6,860 nt of DNA from Gammaproteobacteria bacterium (GCA_024641445.1 JAHEDA010000134.1:1-6860); one strand, 5' to 3'; positions 1-5,256 are shown, counted from the stretch's first letter. Translations and numbers: made by a program. Notes: generated by a model from the letters alone, not told the origin.

Positions 1-21
1 CGGGGTGAGGAGGCCGATGCC

Positions 22-453
22 ATGGGGCACTCCAAACCACCGACTGAGGTCATGCGCGGGGCCGTGGTCCTGGCCGACACCAAACTCAAGCTGGTCATTG
101 GCGCCCTCGATGCGCTGGAGCAGCTCAGCACCCTCGTCGACAGATATAAGGCGGACTTTGCGCCCGATATGAAGGCGGTAATGTTCGTGGTAGACATCAA
201 GAGCCCGATCCAGGTCGTCATCGAGAATATCAATTTCATCCTCATCCCCATGACCCTGGGTGTGCCCTGGAACGAGATTATCGATGTGCTGGCCATGGAG
301 AAGAGCGACTTTAAGGGTCAAACCTCGGCCAACAAGATCCTCACGGTGTATGAAGGGCTGCAATCGTATGCACCCAAGTCACCCACCGTCTCGCTGGAAG
401 ATGCCCTCGCCAACACCACCGACGCGGTGCGCGAGGCCTTTGGTGCGGTATAG
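22..453 (+). CDS. Hypothetical protein, 143 aa (start uncertain)
   Basis: I do not recognise the family. The chosen ATG has a good ribosome binding site, GAGGAGG at 7-13, 8 nt upstream. The reading frame stays open to the window edge, so a longer, truncated gene cannot be excluded. The product looks cytosolic: there is no signal peptide. A hydrophobic patch around residues 63-82 (VVIENINFILIPMTLGVPW region) is broken by charged and proline residues and reads as a protein core rather than a membrane helix. Residues 11-45 and 120-143 are predicted helical by composition. It is the only rightward gene left of position 5371 and is convergent with the GST gene, so it belongs to a different transcript from the AAA+ operon. 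Its function cannot be assigned from the sequence. Confidence 0.7.
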   Translation: MGHSKPPTEVMRGAVVLADTKLKLVIGALDALEQLSTLVDRYKADFAPDMKAVMFVVDIKSPIQVVIENINFILIPMTLGVPWNEIIDVLAMEKSDFKGQTSANKILTVYEGLQSYAPKSPTVSLEDALANTTDAVREAFGAV

Positions 454-493
454 GTCGGCCGGGCGCATACCGCCCCGTCACGTGTAAGCATAT

Positions 494-534
494 GTGAAAC
501 GGATCATTACACCGAGCCGTAATGATTCGTTCAC
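494..534. terminator. Long hairpin between convergent genes, possible bidirectional terminator
   Basis: The left arm 494-510 (GTGAAACGGATCATTAC) pairs with the right arm 519-534 (GTAATGATTCGTTCAC) around the 8-nt loop ACCGAGCC. The stem has about 16 pairs, with one G-T wobble and one bulged A. It sits 41 nt after the stop of the gene ending at 453 and 35 nt after the stop of the GST gene ending at 569, exactly where a shared terminator is expected. No clear T-tract follows on either strand, so it is not a canonical intrinsic terminator. It could instead be an mRNA-stabilising hairpin or a protein-binding palindrome. Confidence 0.5.
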
Positions 535-568
535 GCCTTCCTGCCACCGACAGATTTTTACATCGCTG

Positions 569-1195
569 CTAACGATCAGGATTGTACCCCTCCTCCATCA
601 GCACACGCCGCACCGCGGGTCGGGTCAACATCAGCTGATAATGCGCGGCACAACGCGGTGGCAAGCGAATGTCGCTACGTGTCGCCCAGAACTCCGGATA
701 AAATAGCGCGGCATCGGCAATCGAGAATTTTCCGGTGACATAACCGGCGTCAGGCAGCACGCTGTCGATCACCCTGAAACCTTCTTCGACCATCTCACGC
801 CCCTGTCGGCGCACACGCTCATGCTCACTGGCCGTGGGACAAAACTTTTCGGTGGCAAAGATGCGGGCAAAGCCCTGCATGTGAATCGTCCCGACCGCGT
901 AGTCCATCACCTCCAGCACGCGCACCTCATCCTCAAGCGTGGCAGGGAGTAAACCGGCCTTGGGGTGACTCCGCGCCAACCACCAGGCAATGGCGGGAAA
1001 CTCGGTGATGGTGCGGCCCGCATCCGTCACCAGCAAGGGAATGCTCGACTTGGGATTGAGGGCACGAAATTCGGCGGCGGTATGATCGCCCGCCAGCAGA
1101 TTCACCAAATAGACCTCAAACAACAGGTCCAACTCTTCCAGCAGAATGTGGATACCCGTGCTACAGGAGCCGGGGGTCATATAAAACTTCAGCAT
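569..1195 (-). CDS. Glutathione S-transferase-like protein
   Basis: This is a 208-residue protein with the usual two-domain GST layout and normal family length. The thioredoxin-fold N-terminal domain (about 1-80) begins with a beta strand and the motif PGSCSTG (residues 8-14), the position of the catalytic Ser/Cys in beta-class and related bacterial enzymes. It continues with SIPLL, where Pro53 would be the conserved cis-proline that contacts the glutathione backbone, then TEFPAI (64-69), where the glutathione-contacting Glu-Ser pair is usually found; here Ser is replaced by Phe. The helical C-terminal domain (about 88-208) has TGKFSIADAALF (154-165), the conserved N-capping box S-x-x-D. The protein is cytosolic. 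The ATG has an AAGGG site overlapping the upstream stop codon. It lies 9 nt behind the 122-aa gene and is the last gene of the putative AAA+ operon. Substrate is unknown; detoxification or redox protection is inference. Confidence 0.88.
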   Translation of the reverse strand: MLKFYMTPGSCSTGIHILLEELDLLFEVYLVNLLAGDHTAAEFRALNPKSSIPLLVTDAGRTITEFPAIAWWLARSHPKAGLLPATLEDEVRVLEVMDYAVGTIHMQGFARIFATEKFCPTASEHERVRRQGREMVEEGFRVIDSVLPDAGYVTGKFSIADAALFYPEFWATRSDIRLPPRCAAHYQLMLTRPAVRRVLMEEGYNPDR

Positions 1196-1204
1196 GCGAC
1201 GCCC

Positions 1205-1573
1205 TTAACCAAACAAGCCCTCACGCAACACGGCCTTGTATGCCTTCATCACCGGCTTTGGAATCTTCGCCTCGGCCTCTACCCGCAGCTCGTGAATCGC
1301 CTCATGCAGGGGAGAACCCGAGAGGGAATCAAAACCGGGTATGGCGCGCGCCTGTGCGATGGTCTGATGCGTGTGTGCATCGAATACCGCCCCGGCCTGA
1401 TCACGCACCACATCATAAACGGCCATCACGGCGGTCTTTTCACCCGGCAACATCTTGCACTTGCCATCGAGGATCTTCAGCACCACCGTGGTGGTGCAAT
1501 CCACCTGCGTCGCATCAAACTGAGTGTGTTGCGCCCACTCGGCGGCGGGGTGTTGAGCCTGTGTCGCTAGCAC
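1205..1573 (-). CDS. Hypothetical protein, 122 aa
   Basis: I do not recognise the family. The start is GTG at 1573, preceded by AAGGGGCG that overlaps the stop of the 59-aa gene; no better start is visible. The protein is soluble by composition, with no signal peptide or membrane segment. Visible features are two cysteines (26 and 39), a DAHTHQ segment at 65-70 that could bind metal but matches no motif I know, and a charged helical region at 88-117 ending in a Gly-Leu-Phe-Gly tail. It lies 12 nt after the 59-aa gene and 9 nt before the GST gene, so the three are almost certainly co-transcribed and translationally linked. Its role is unknown; the only functional hint is the predicted sigma-54 driven operon. 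Confidence 0.78.
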   Translation of the reverse strand: MLATQAQHPAAEWAQHTQFDATQVDCTTTVVLKILDGKCKMLPGEKTAVMAVYDVVRDQAGAVFDAHTHQTIAQARAIPGFDSLSGSPLHEAIHELRVEAEAKIPKPVMKAYKAVLREGLFG

Positions 1574-1585
1574 GTGGTGCGCCCC

Positions 1586-1765
1586 TTAGGCCTGGAGGAA
1601 TTCCTTGCCAAATTTTTCGCGGTGGGCAGTGAGGTATTTATCCAACAGGGCCTGCTCCGAATAGCTGGGCAGGTTGGCGCTAATGTCGCGTTTGAGTTCG
1701 GCATCCATCATGGACTCCACCACACTGAATTCCATGGTCATGCCATTAAAGGTGATATCGGCCAT
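1586..1765 (-). CDS. Small protein, 59 aa, between ATPase and 122-aa gene
   Basis: This short leftward gene runs from ATG at 1765 to TAA at 1586, with a strong AGGGAG ribosome binding site upstream (in TTAGGGAGCGAGACA just before the ATG). The product starts MADITFNGMTMEFSVVES and ends KFGKEFLQA. It is acidic to neutral, rich in Met near the N-terminus (five in the first 20 residues), with a likely helical middle and C-terminal half (about 38-58). There are no cysteines and no membrane segment. Spacing of 12 nt to the next gene and the good ribosome binding site argue for real coding. It lies 116 nt downstream of the AAA+ ATPase gene. I do not recognise a family; a small adaptor or partner for a neighbour is speculation. 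Confidence 0.72.
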   Translation of the reverse strand: MADITFNGMTMEFSVVESMMDAELKRDISANLPSYSEQALLDKYLTAHREKFGKEFLQA

Positions 1766-1800
1766 TGTCTCGCTCCCTAATTGAGTAAGTGTTCCTATTC

Positions 1801-1837
1801 TATCCCCTCATCCCAACCTTCCCCGGAGGGGGAAGGT
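1801..1837. repeat. REP-like GC-rich hairpin element
   Basis: A perfect 9-bp stem, ACCTTCCCC (1816-1824) against GGGGAAGGT (1829-1837), encloses the tetraloop GGAG. It is preceded by CCCCTCATCCCA. The combination of a CCCCTCA(C/T)CCCAACC lead and a CCCC-GGAG-GGGG hairpin resembles short dispersed intergenic repeats that are common in proteobacterial genomes. It lies between the ATPase gene and the 59-aa gene. No T-tract follows on the minus strand, so it is better read as a repeat or an mRNA-processing or stabilising hairpin inside the operon than as a terminator. Copy number cannot be judged from one window. Confidence 0.55.
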
Positions 1838-1881
1838 GCCGTTCGGTGGACACCATTTATAGACGGTCGGTTAGCTGAAAG

Positions 1882-3594
1882 CTAAATCACTGTCTCCAGA
1901 TGTTGCATCTCCATGCCGCGGAAGATGGAACAGCGCATAAAGACATCGATCGTGGGGGGCACCGATTTGTGTTGACAGAACTTGGCCACCAGCTTGGTCA
2001 GGCCCTTGATATCGCGACCGGTCGCGCGTGGAAACAGCATCACCAATTCGTCGATCATGCTGGCGTTGATGGGTAGCGCAAACTGTTCCGCCATCACCTG
2101 CCAGATCATGCTGCGGTCGGCGGCATTGGGTGGATGGTATTTGATCATCGCAATACAGCGCGAGATGATCGCCTCGTCGATGTCGTCTACGCGATTCGTC
2201 GTCAGGAACAACAGGCCGTTGAAGTATTCCAGAACGCGCAGGAACACGCCGACTACGGCATTGGCGGCGATATTGTCGTCACGACGCTTGATATACACAT
2301 CCGCCTCGTCGATAAGCATCACCGCGCCCCAACGCTGGGCGCGGGTGAGCGTCTCCTTGAGCGCCTTTTCCATCTCCGCCACATTCAGACCCAGTTGGCC
2401 GGAGTGCACACGATAGAGTGGGCGCTGAATGATCTCGGAATAGACCTCGGCGGTAAGCGTCTTGCCCACGCCCGCCGGGCCGGAACACAACACGGTGGTG
2501 CCACCCGATTTCCCCGCCACGATGTCGTCCATCAACACGTCCATCTCGGCGGTGAGGATGTCGATAAGGTCGGTCTGCTCCGGCGGCAGGATCAACTTCT
2601 GCTTGAGTTCGGGTTGGTATTGATACGGCTGCATGTCATCCACGTGCACCCACAGGTAGTGATGCAGCTCGAGGTGGAACATGAGGATATAGGCGTGCAC
2701 CGGCAGCTCGGTGAAGATACCCTTGGGCATGGCCGCCTTGGTGTTCTCCATCTTGCGCTCGACCTTGTCATCATAGCGCGCACTCTTACCCGCCTTGCGC
2801 AGGTAACTGTTCATGATATCGCCCGAGCCCTCAAATGCGGTGGCGCGTTCACCCAGGATATTCTCGTCATTCACCAGCCGCGCGGCGCCACCGCTGGAAG
2901 AGAGTACGACCAGATTCTTGCGTGACCAGTCATTGCTGCGATGGGTCGCGGTCGGGTCCTCGGTATAGTAGCCGGTGCCCTGGGCCGAGAATTGTTTGCC
3001 ATACTCCGCCCGCCAGGCGAAGTAACGCTCGCTCGACGCATCATAGGCGCGCAACATCTCGGGTGTTTCCTTCAGGTAGCCCTTGTGCGCAAAGATCTCC
3101 GCCACGGTGCGATCGACAATATCCTTGCTGCGGATGATGATCGTCTCTATCGCAATCTTGCCAAAGGTATTGGCCTTCAGCTCGATCAGAATACGCCCCG
3201 CCTCTTCCTCACCCGGAGGCGTAAAATCCAGTCGCGAGATTACATAGGCGATGGGTTTCGCCGAGTGCGTGGCGAGAAACAGCCAGCCACGCTGTGAATC
3301 CGTTACCAGATATTCCGCAATCGCAGGCAACACGGCCTCGATATCATCCGCGGTATAGCGTGGGCCTTCATCGTTCATCGCCCGTTGCAGGGTGCCAATG
3401 AGTGCGGCATGCCCATGCATGGTGGGGCCGGCCTGTTGATACAGATTTTGTAAAAACGTTAATTCGGTATTGGATAGCTGATTGAAGCTCACCTCAACCT
3501 GATTGCCAAAGCGCAGTTGTTCCTTCAAACCGCCCAAAGCAGGGAAGGCCTCCAGCAGGGCATCCACATAGGGCCGTCTAATCTTCAGCTTCAT
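1882..3594 (-). CDS. AAA+ ATPase with large unrecognised N-terminal region
   Basis: This is a 570-residue cytosolic protein. The C-terminal part (about 335-545) is a classical AAA+ module: Walker A GPAGVGKT (372-379, Lys378), Walker B VMLIDEAD (425-432, Asp429-Glu430), sensor 1 in LTTN (464-467, Asn467), an arginine-finger candidate Arg479 in DEAIISRC, and a sensor-2-like ATGRDIKG (524-531). The central domain resembles the classical/FtsH-proteasomal ATPase clade. Residues 1-335 match nothing I recognise; they contain an aromatic and His-rich stretch (about 298-328). No protease or zinc-ligand motif is visible, so it is probably a remodelling ATPase or chaperone, not a protease. The ATG at 3594 is the only start, since TAG lies three codons upstream; its ribosome binding site is poor. 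It is first in a four-gene leftward run and has a sigma-54 promoter match 37 nt upstream. A 6-bp hairpin (1871-1885) overlaps the TAG stop. The substrate is unknown; a nitrogenase-related client is inference. Confidence 0.92.
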   Translation of the reverse strand: MKLKIRRPYVDALLEAFPALGGLKEQLRFGNQVEVSFNQLSNTELTFLQNLYQQAGPTMHGHAALIGTLQRAMNDEGPRYTADDIEAVLPAIAEYLVTDSQRGWLFLATHSAKPIAYVISRLDFTPPGEEEAGRILIELKANTFGKIAIETIIIRSKDIVDRTVAEIFAHKGYLKETPEMLRAYDASSERYFAWRAEYGKQFSAQGTGYYTEDPTATHRSNDWSRKNLVVLSSSGGAARLVNDENILGERATAFEGSGDIMNSYLRKAGKSARYDDKVERKMENTKAAMPKGIFTELPVHAYILMFHLELHHYLWVHVDDMQPYQYQPELKQKLILPPEQTDLIDILTAEMDVLMDDIVAGKSGGTTVLCSGPAGVGKTLTAEVYSEIIQRPLYRVHSGQLGLNVAEMEKALKETLTRAQRWGAVMLIDEADVYIKRRDDNIAANAVVGVFLRVLEYFNGLLFLTTNRVDDIDEAIISRCIAMIKYHPPNAADRSMIWQVMAEQFALPINASMIDELVMLFPRATGRDIKGLTKLVAKFCQHKSVPPTIDVFMRCSIFRGMEMQHLETVI

Positions 3595-3630
3595 CGCGGG
3601 CTATCCAAGGCATGGGTAATAACACTGCAA

Positions 3631-3646
3631 TGCAAGCCCGATGCCA
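3631..3646 (-). promoter_or_regulatory. Sigma-54 (-24/-12) promoter for the AAA+ ATPase operon
   Basis: Read on the minus strand the site is TGGCATCGGGCTTGCA. The consensus is TGGCACG-N4-TTGCW, so TGGCA and TTGCA both match and the invariant GG and GC are exactly 10 nt apart. Transcription would begin near 3620, leaving a leader of about 26 nt before the ATG at 3594. Two TGT-N10-ACA sites lie 50-90 bp upstream, the usual position for an enhancer-binding activator. This is the best of the three -24/-12 matches in the window. Confidence 0.85.
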
Positions 3647-3650
3647 TTGC

Positions 3651-3663
3651 TAACAGCTTGTTT
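3651..3663 (-). promoter_or_regulatory. Possible IHF site upstream of ATPase promoter
   Basis: On the plus strand TAACAGCTTGTTT matches the reverse IHF consensus YAA-N4-TTGATW at all but one specified position. It lies between the -24 element and the activator sites, where IHF bends DNA at many NifA-dependent promoters. It abuts the -24 box closely and the consensus is loose, so confidence is low. Confidence 0.3.
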
Positions 3664-3695
3664 TATCGAGTGCTTTAAAATGGAAGGGTGTCGTT

Positions 3696-3711
3696 TGTCA
3701 CAAGCCCGACA
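3696..3711. promoter_or_regulatory. NifA-type upstream activator site (promoter-proximal)
   Basis: TGT-CACAAGCCCG-ACA is an exact TGT-N10-ACA element, the established binding motif of NifA. Its centre is about 83 bp upstream of the predicted start of the ATPase transcript. A near-copy of the same element, with one extra base in the spacer, occurs at 5192-5208. Confidence 0.68.
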
Positions 3712-3717
3712 CGCCAA

Positions 3718-3733
3718 TGTGTGGTTTTGCACA
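3718..3733. promoter_or_regulatory. NifA-type upstream activator site (promoter-distal)
   Basis: TGT-GTGGTTTTGC-ACA is a second exact TGT-N10-ACA element. It begins 22 bp from the first, about two helical turns, which would put two activator dimers on the same DNA face. Its centre is about 105 bp upstream of the predicted transcription start. Confidence 0.65.
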
Positions 3734-3794
3734 GGGAGGTGCTTATGTCGCGGAGCCCAGGGATGATCTGAGCGCCAGCGAAGAAATACTGAAT

Positions 3795-3811
3795 GAACCC
3801 CGCAGGGATTC
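3795..3811 (-). terminator. Weak hairpin after the flavodoxin operon
   Basis: On the minus strand GAATCCC and GGGGTTC pair with one G-T wobble around the loop TGC. The hairpin starts 31 nt beyond the stop codon at 3842 and is followed by a moderately T-rich stretch (ATTCAGTATTTCTTC). It could end the Nif11-flavodoxin transcript before the ATPase promoter region, but the stem is short. The rest of the 247-bp gap 3595-3841 holds the ATPase promoter and its activator sites; I see no gene in it. Confidence 0.3.
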
Positions 3812-3841
3812 TACCGTGCAGGCAAGTGCAACTCGTGCAGC

Positions 3842-4126
3842 CTAATTAAATTCCATGATGCGTGGTGCATCATCCGCCTCAATCATCTTGGCAGACTTCA
3901 GACGACCATCGTCGTGGTATTCGTAGTGGTGCTCAAACTCGACCTCGCTATAGACAATCTTCTCCACCACCACGAGTTGTTCCTGCGCATTGTAATAGCC
4001 ACGGAAATAGGTAAGCCGCCTATCCAGGCCCTCGCCTTCCAGCGGCGTGATCAATCGCAGTGGCAGGGTGACACCGGTATACGTCACAAAGTGTCGACAC
4101 TGGAGTGACTGTTTATCCTCTAGCAC
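3842..4126 (-). CDS. Small protein resembling DUF6156, 94 aa
   Basis: A GTG start at 4126 is chosen: GTGCTAG overlaps the flavodoxin stop codon, and AGAAGG sits 7 nt upstream. An ATG at 4177 would extend the protein 17 residues inside the flavodoxin gene and is less likely. The 94-residue product has a core CRHFVTYTGVTLPLRLITPL (10-29), then LDRRLTYFRGYYNAQEQLV (34-52), IVYSEVEFEHHYEYHDDGRL (57-76) and an acidic tail. It is rich in Tyr and beta-prone and looks like one small soluble domain. The pattern resembles my memory of DUF6156 proteins, which have no known function; this is a recollection, not a search. Coupling to the flavodoxin by a 7-nt overlap implies tight co-expression, possibly a partner of that flavodoxin. 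Confidence 0.75.
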   Translation of the reverse strand: MLEDKQSLQCRHFVTYTGVTLPLRLITPLEGEGLDRRLTYFRGYYNAQEQLVVVEKIVYSEVEFEHHYEYHDDGRLKSAKMIEADDAPRIMEFN

Positions 4127-4593
4127 GAAACAACCTTCTGTGGTTCGTCGAGCTCCATTACCCACGCATTGGCCCATTGCGCCGCCGCCAGCGGGTGATT
4201 CTCGACCTTGCGTGCATCGAGCGTACAGATTTCACCCACACGCTTGGCCCCCGCGGCATAGAGCGCGTTTTCCAGCATGTAACCGGCCTGGGCAAAATGC
4301 TTATAACCACTATCACCCAGTGCGATCACGCCATAGCGTCGCCCGGTCAAATTCACGCGCTGATCGTCCAGTGCATAAAACAATGGATATAGCAGTGGCG
4401 GTAACTCCCCCTCCCCGGTGGTCGAACAACACACCAACAAGACCTCGTCTGCATCCTGCAACAAGTCCTGTGGCGTGGGTGACTCGTTCAGGCGAACCTG
4501 ATGCCCCTGATAGCTCAGCACATAGGACACGGCCTTTGCAGTCTGTCCGGCGCGACCGCCCACACTGCCGACGAGTATTTGAATTTTTGCCAC
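4120..4593 (-). CDS. Flavodoxin of the MioC/CysJ type
   Basis: This is a 157-residue FMN-binding electron carrier of the flavodoxin fold, expected in the cytosol. Residues 5-18 form the first strand and phosphate loop (LVGSVGGRAGQT); the loop is less canonical than the usual T-x-T-G-x-T. The 50s loop STTGEGELP (57-65) and the 90s loop ALGDSGYKHFAQAG (91-104) are close to those of MioC and the sulfite or P450 reductase flavodoxin domains, so the flavin-binding core is well supported. GTG at 4593 is the only plausible start; an in-frame TAG lies 12 codons upstream. Its ribosome binding site is weak. It lies 83 nt after the Nif11-like gene and overlaps the next gene. In this context it may feed electrons to nitrogenase or another redox partner, but it is not clearly NifF, and MioC-like roles remain possible. 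Confidence 0.88.
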   Translation of the reverse strand: MAKIQILVGSVGGRAGQTAKAVSYVLSYQGHQVRLNESPTPQDLLQDADEVLLVCCSTTGEGELPPLLYPLFYALDDQRVNLTGRRYGVIALGDSGYKHFAQAGYMLENALYAAGAKRVGEICTLDARKVENHPLAAAQWANAWVMELDEPQKVVSC

Positions 4594-4676
4594 TGTATCG
4601 CCACCACTCTTATTCGCACGCGCCGACTACACTCAGGCATGTCGCGACCGAATTGACTTAACCAATTGAAAACGTC

Positions 4677-4895
4677 TCAGGCGCGCAACAAGGCCTTGGC
4701 CAGACGTGCGGAGAGTTGGTCTTCCGTGAACTGAGGTTCATTGGGTGGATAGAGCGAGTCTTCCTGGAGTTCAAAACCGTTTTCCCTCGCCAGGGCAAAC
4801 ATCTCTTTCAATTTTTCGCAGGCCTTGAGTTGACCCGCCAGGGCGGCGTCGGATTTGGCCTTGGCCGAGAAGGCCGCAATCTCTTTAATGGACAT
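4677..4895 (-). CDS. Nif11-domain small protein, 72 aa
   Basis: Residues 1-45 match the Nif11 pattern: a short N-terminal helix with AFSAKAKSDAALAGQLKA (8-25), a second helix, then ALARENGFEL (34-43), equivalent to the A-x-E-x-G-F signature. The C-terminal part (46-72) is a proline-containing linker followed by a charged helix. Nif11 proteins were named from nitrogen-fixation loci of cyanobacteria and Azotobacter; the same domain also serves as leader of some ribosomal peptides. Here there is no Gly-Gly cleavage site, no Cys or Ser/Thr-rich core and no modification enzyme nearby, so the stand-alone nitrogen-fixation-associated type is more likely. The ATG at 4895 has GAGAGA upstream. It is first gene of the flavodoxin operon, with a sigma-54 promoter match 80 nt upstream. 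Molecular function is unknown. Confidence 0.8.
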   Translation of the reverse strand: MSIKEIAAFSAKAKSDAALAGQLKACEKLKEMFALARENGFELQEDSLYPPNEPQFTEDQLSARLAKALLRA

Positions 4896-4974
4896 GATGG
4901 TCTCTCATCGTTGGTTGAATACCTTCCACCGGGACACACAAACAATCAGCATCCTGTGGGCACGACCATCCATC

Positions 4975-4990
4975 AGCAATTATCAAGCCA
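4975..4990 (-). promoter_or_regulatory. Sigma-54 promoter for the Nif11-flavodoxin operon
   Basis: The minus-strand site TGGCTTGATAATTGCT matches TGGCACG-N4-TTGCW except at two positions in the -24 box, with GG and GC 10 nt apart. The predicted start is near 4964, giving a leader of about 70 nt to the ATG at 4895. A TGT-N10-ACA site (5076-5091) lies with its centre about 120 bp upstream, a standard distance for NifA action. Confidence 0.75.
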
Positions 4991-5062
4991 ATTGTAGGGA
5001 TATTATCCAGACGGTATAACTACTGGAAAAACAATGAAGTAAAATCCTGCTTGCGCCAGCAA

Positions 5063-5120
5063 CGAGACATTGGCGTGTCCAATGTCGTACACGACACCGA
5101 CAATGTCGCACCTTACGACA
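5063..5120. promoter_or_regulatory. Cluster of overlapping inverted repeats with a NifA-type site
   Basis: An exact TGT-N10-ACA element lies at 5076-5091 (TGT-CCAATGTCGT-ACA). Around it are GACATTGG-N5-CCAATGTC (5066-5086, perfect 8-bp arms), TGTCGT-AC-ACGACA (5083-5096), CGACA-A-TGTCG (5098-5108) and TGTCG-N7-CGACA (5104-5120). The pentamer TGTCG or its complement therefore recurs five times within 38 bp (5083-5120). The cluster sits between two divergent sigma-54 promoters, so it probably binds an activator serving the leftward operon and perhaps the rightward gene. A second regulator using the palindromes is possible. Confidence 0.6.
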
Positions 5121-5191
5121 TCGCAACACGGCAGCAGTGTTTGAGTTTTATTGTCAGTTATCTACCAAAGCGTGTGCGTAAGTAGCCAAGT

Positions 5192-5208
5192 TGTCACACG
5201 AACCGACA
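5192..5208. promoter_or_regulatory. Variant activator site TGT-N11-ACA upstream of the 151-aa gene
   Basis: TGT-CACACGAACCG-ACA has an 11-nt spacer instead of 10. The flanks are nearly identical to the site at 3696-3711: both read TTGTCACA, then three or four variable bases, then CCGACACG. Its centre is about 135 bp upstream of the predicted start for the rightward gene. NifA classically needs a 10-bp spacer, so this may be a weak or degenerate site, or belong to a different regulator. Confidence 0.42.
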
Positions 5209-5256
5209 CGCTCACTCGCAACGGTCTTCCAAGCTCGTCATGCCTCTTGAGTTACA

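Noticed and set aside
965..1570. Rightward reading frame (201 codons) opposite the GST and 122-aa genes
   Set aside because: It spans two convincing minus-strand genes and has the composition of a codon shadow; no domain is visible.
2134..2925. Long rightward reading frame (263 codons) opposite the ATPase gene
   Set aside because: It is antisense to a clearly coding AAA+ gene, has His/Arg-rich shadow composition and no recognisable domain.
3581..3613. Eleven-codon upstream reading frame (ATG at 3613) overlapping the ATPase start
   Set aside because: It begins within the predicted leader and runs out of frame into the gene, but has no ribosome binding site; most likely chance.
3745..3771. 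Eight-codon rightward reading frame behind a GGGAGG sequence
   Set aside because: It is too short, has no promoter and lies inside the ATPase upstream regulatory region.
4588..4603. Sigma-54-like match TGGCGATACAGTGGCA on the minus strand at the flavodoxin start
   Set aside because: The GG/GC spacing fits, but the -12 box is TGGCA and the site covers the start codon, so its transcript would begin inside the gene.
4047..4661. Rightward reading frame (204 codons) opposite the flavodoxin
   Set aside because: It is a Pro/Arg/His-rich shadow of the flavodoxin, whose motifs are unmistakable.
4677..4895. Nif11-domain protein as a ribosomal peptide (RiPP) precursor
   Set aside because: No Gly-Gly cleavage site, no Cys/Ser/Thr-rich core peptide, and no modification or export gene nearby.
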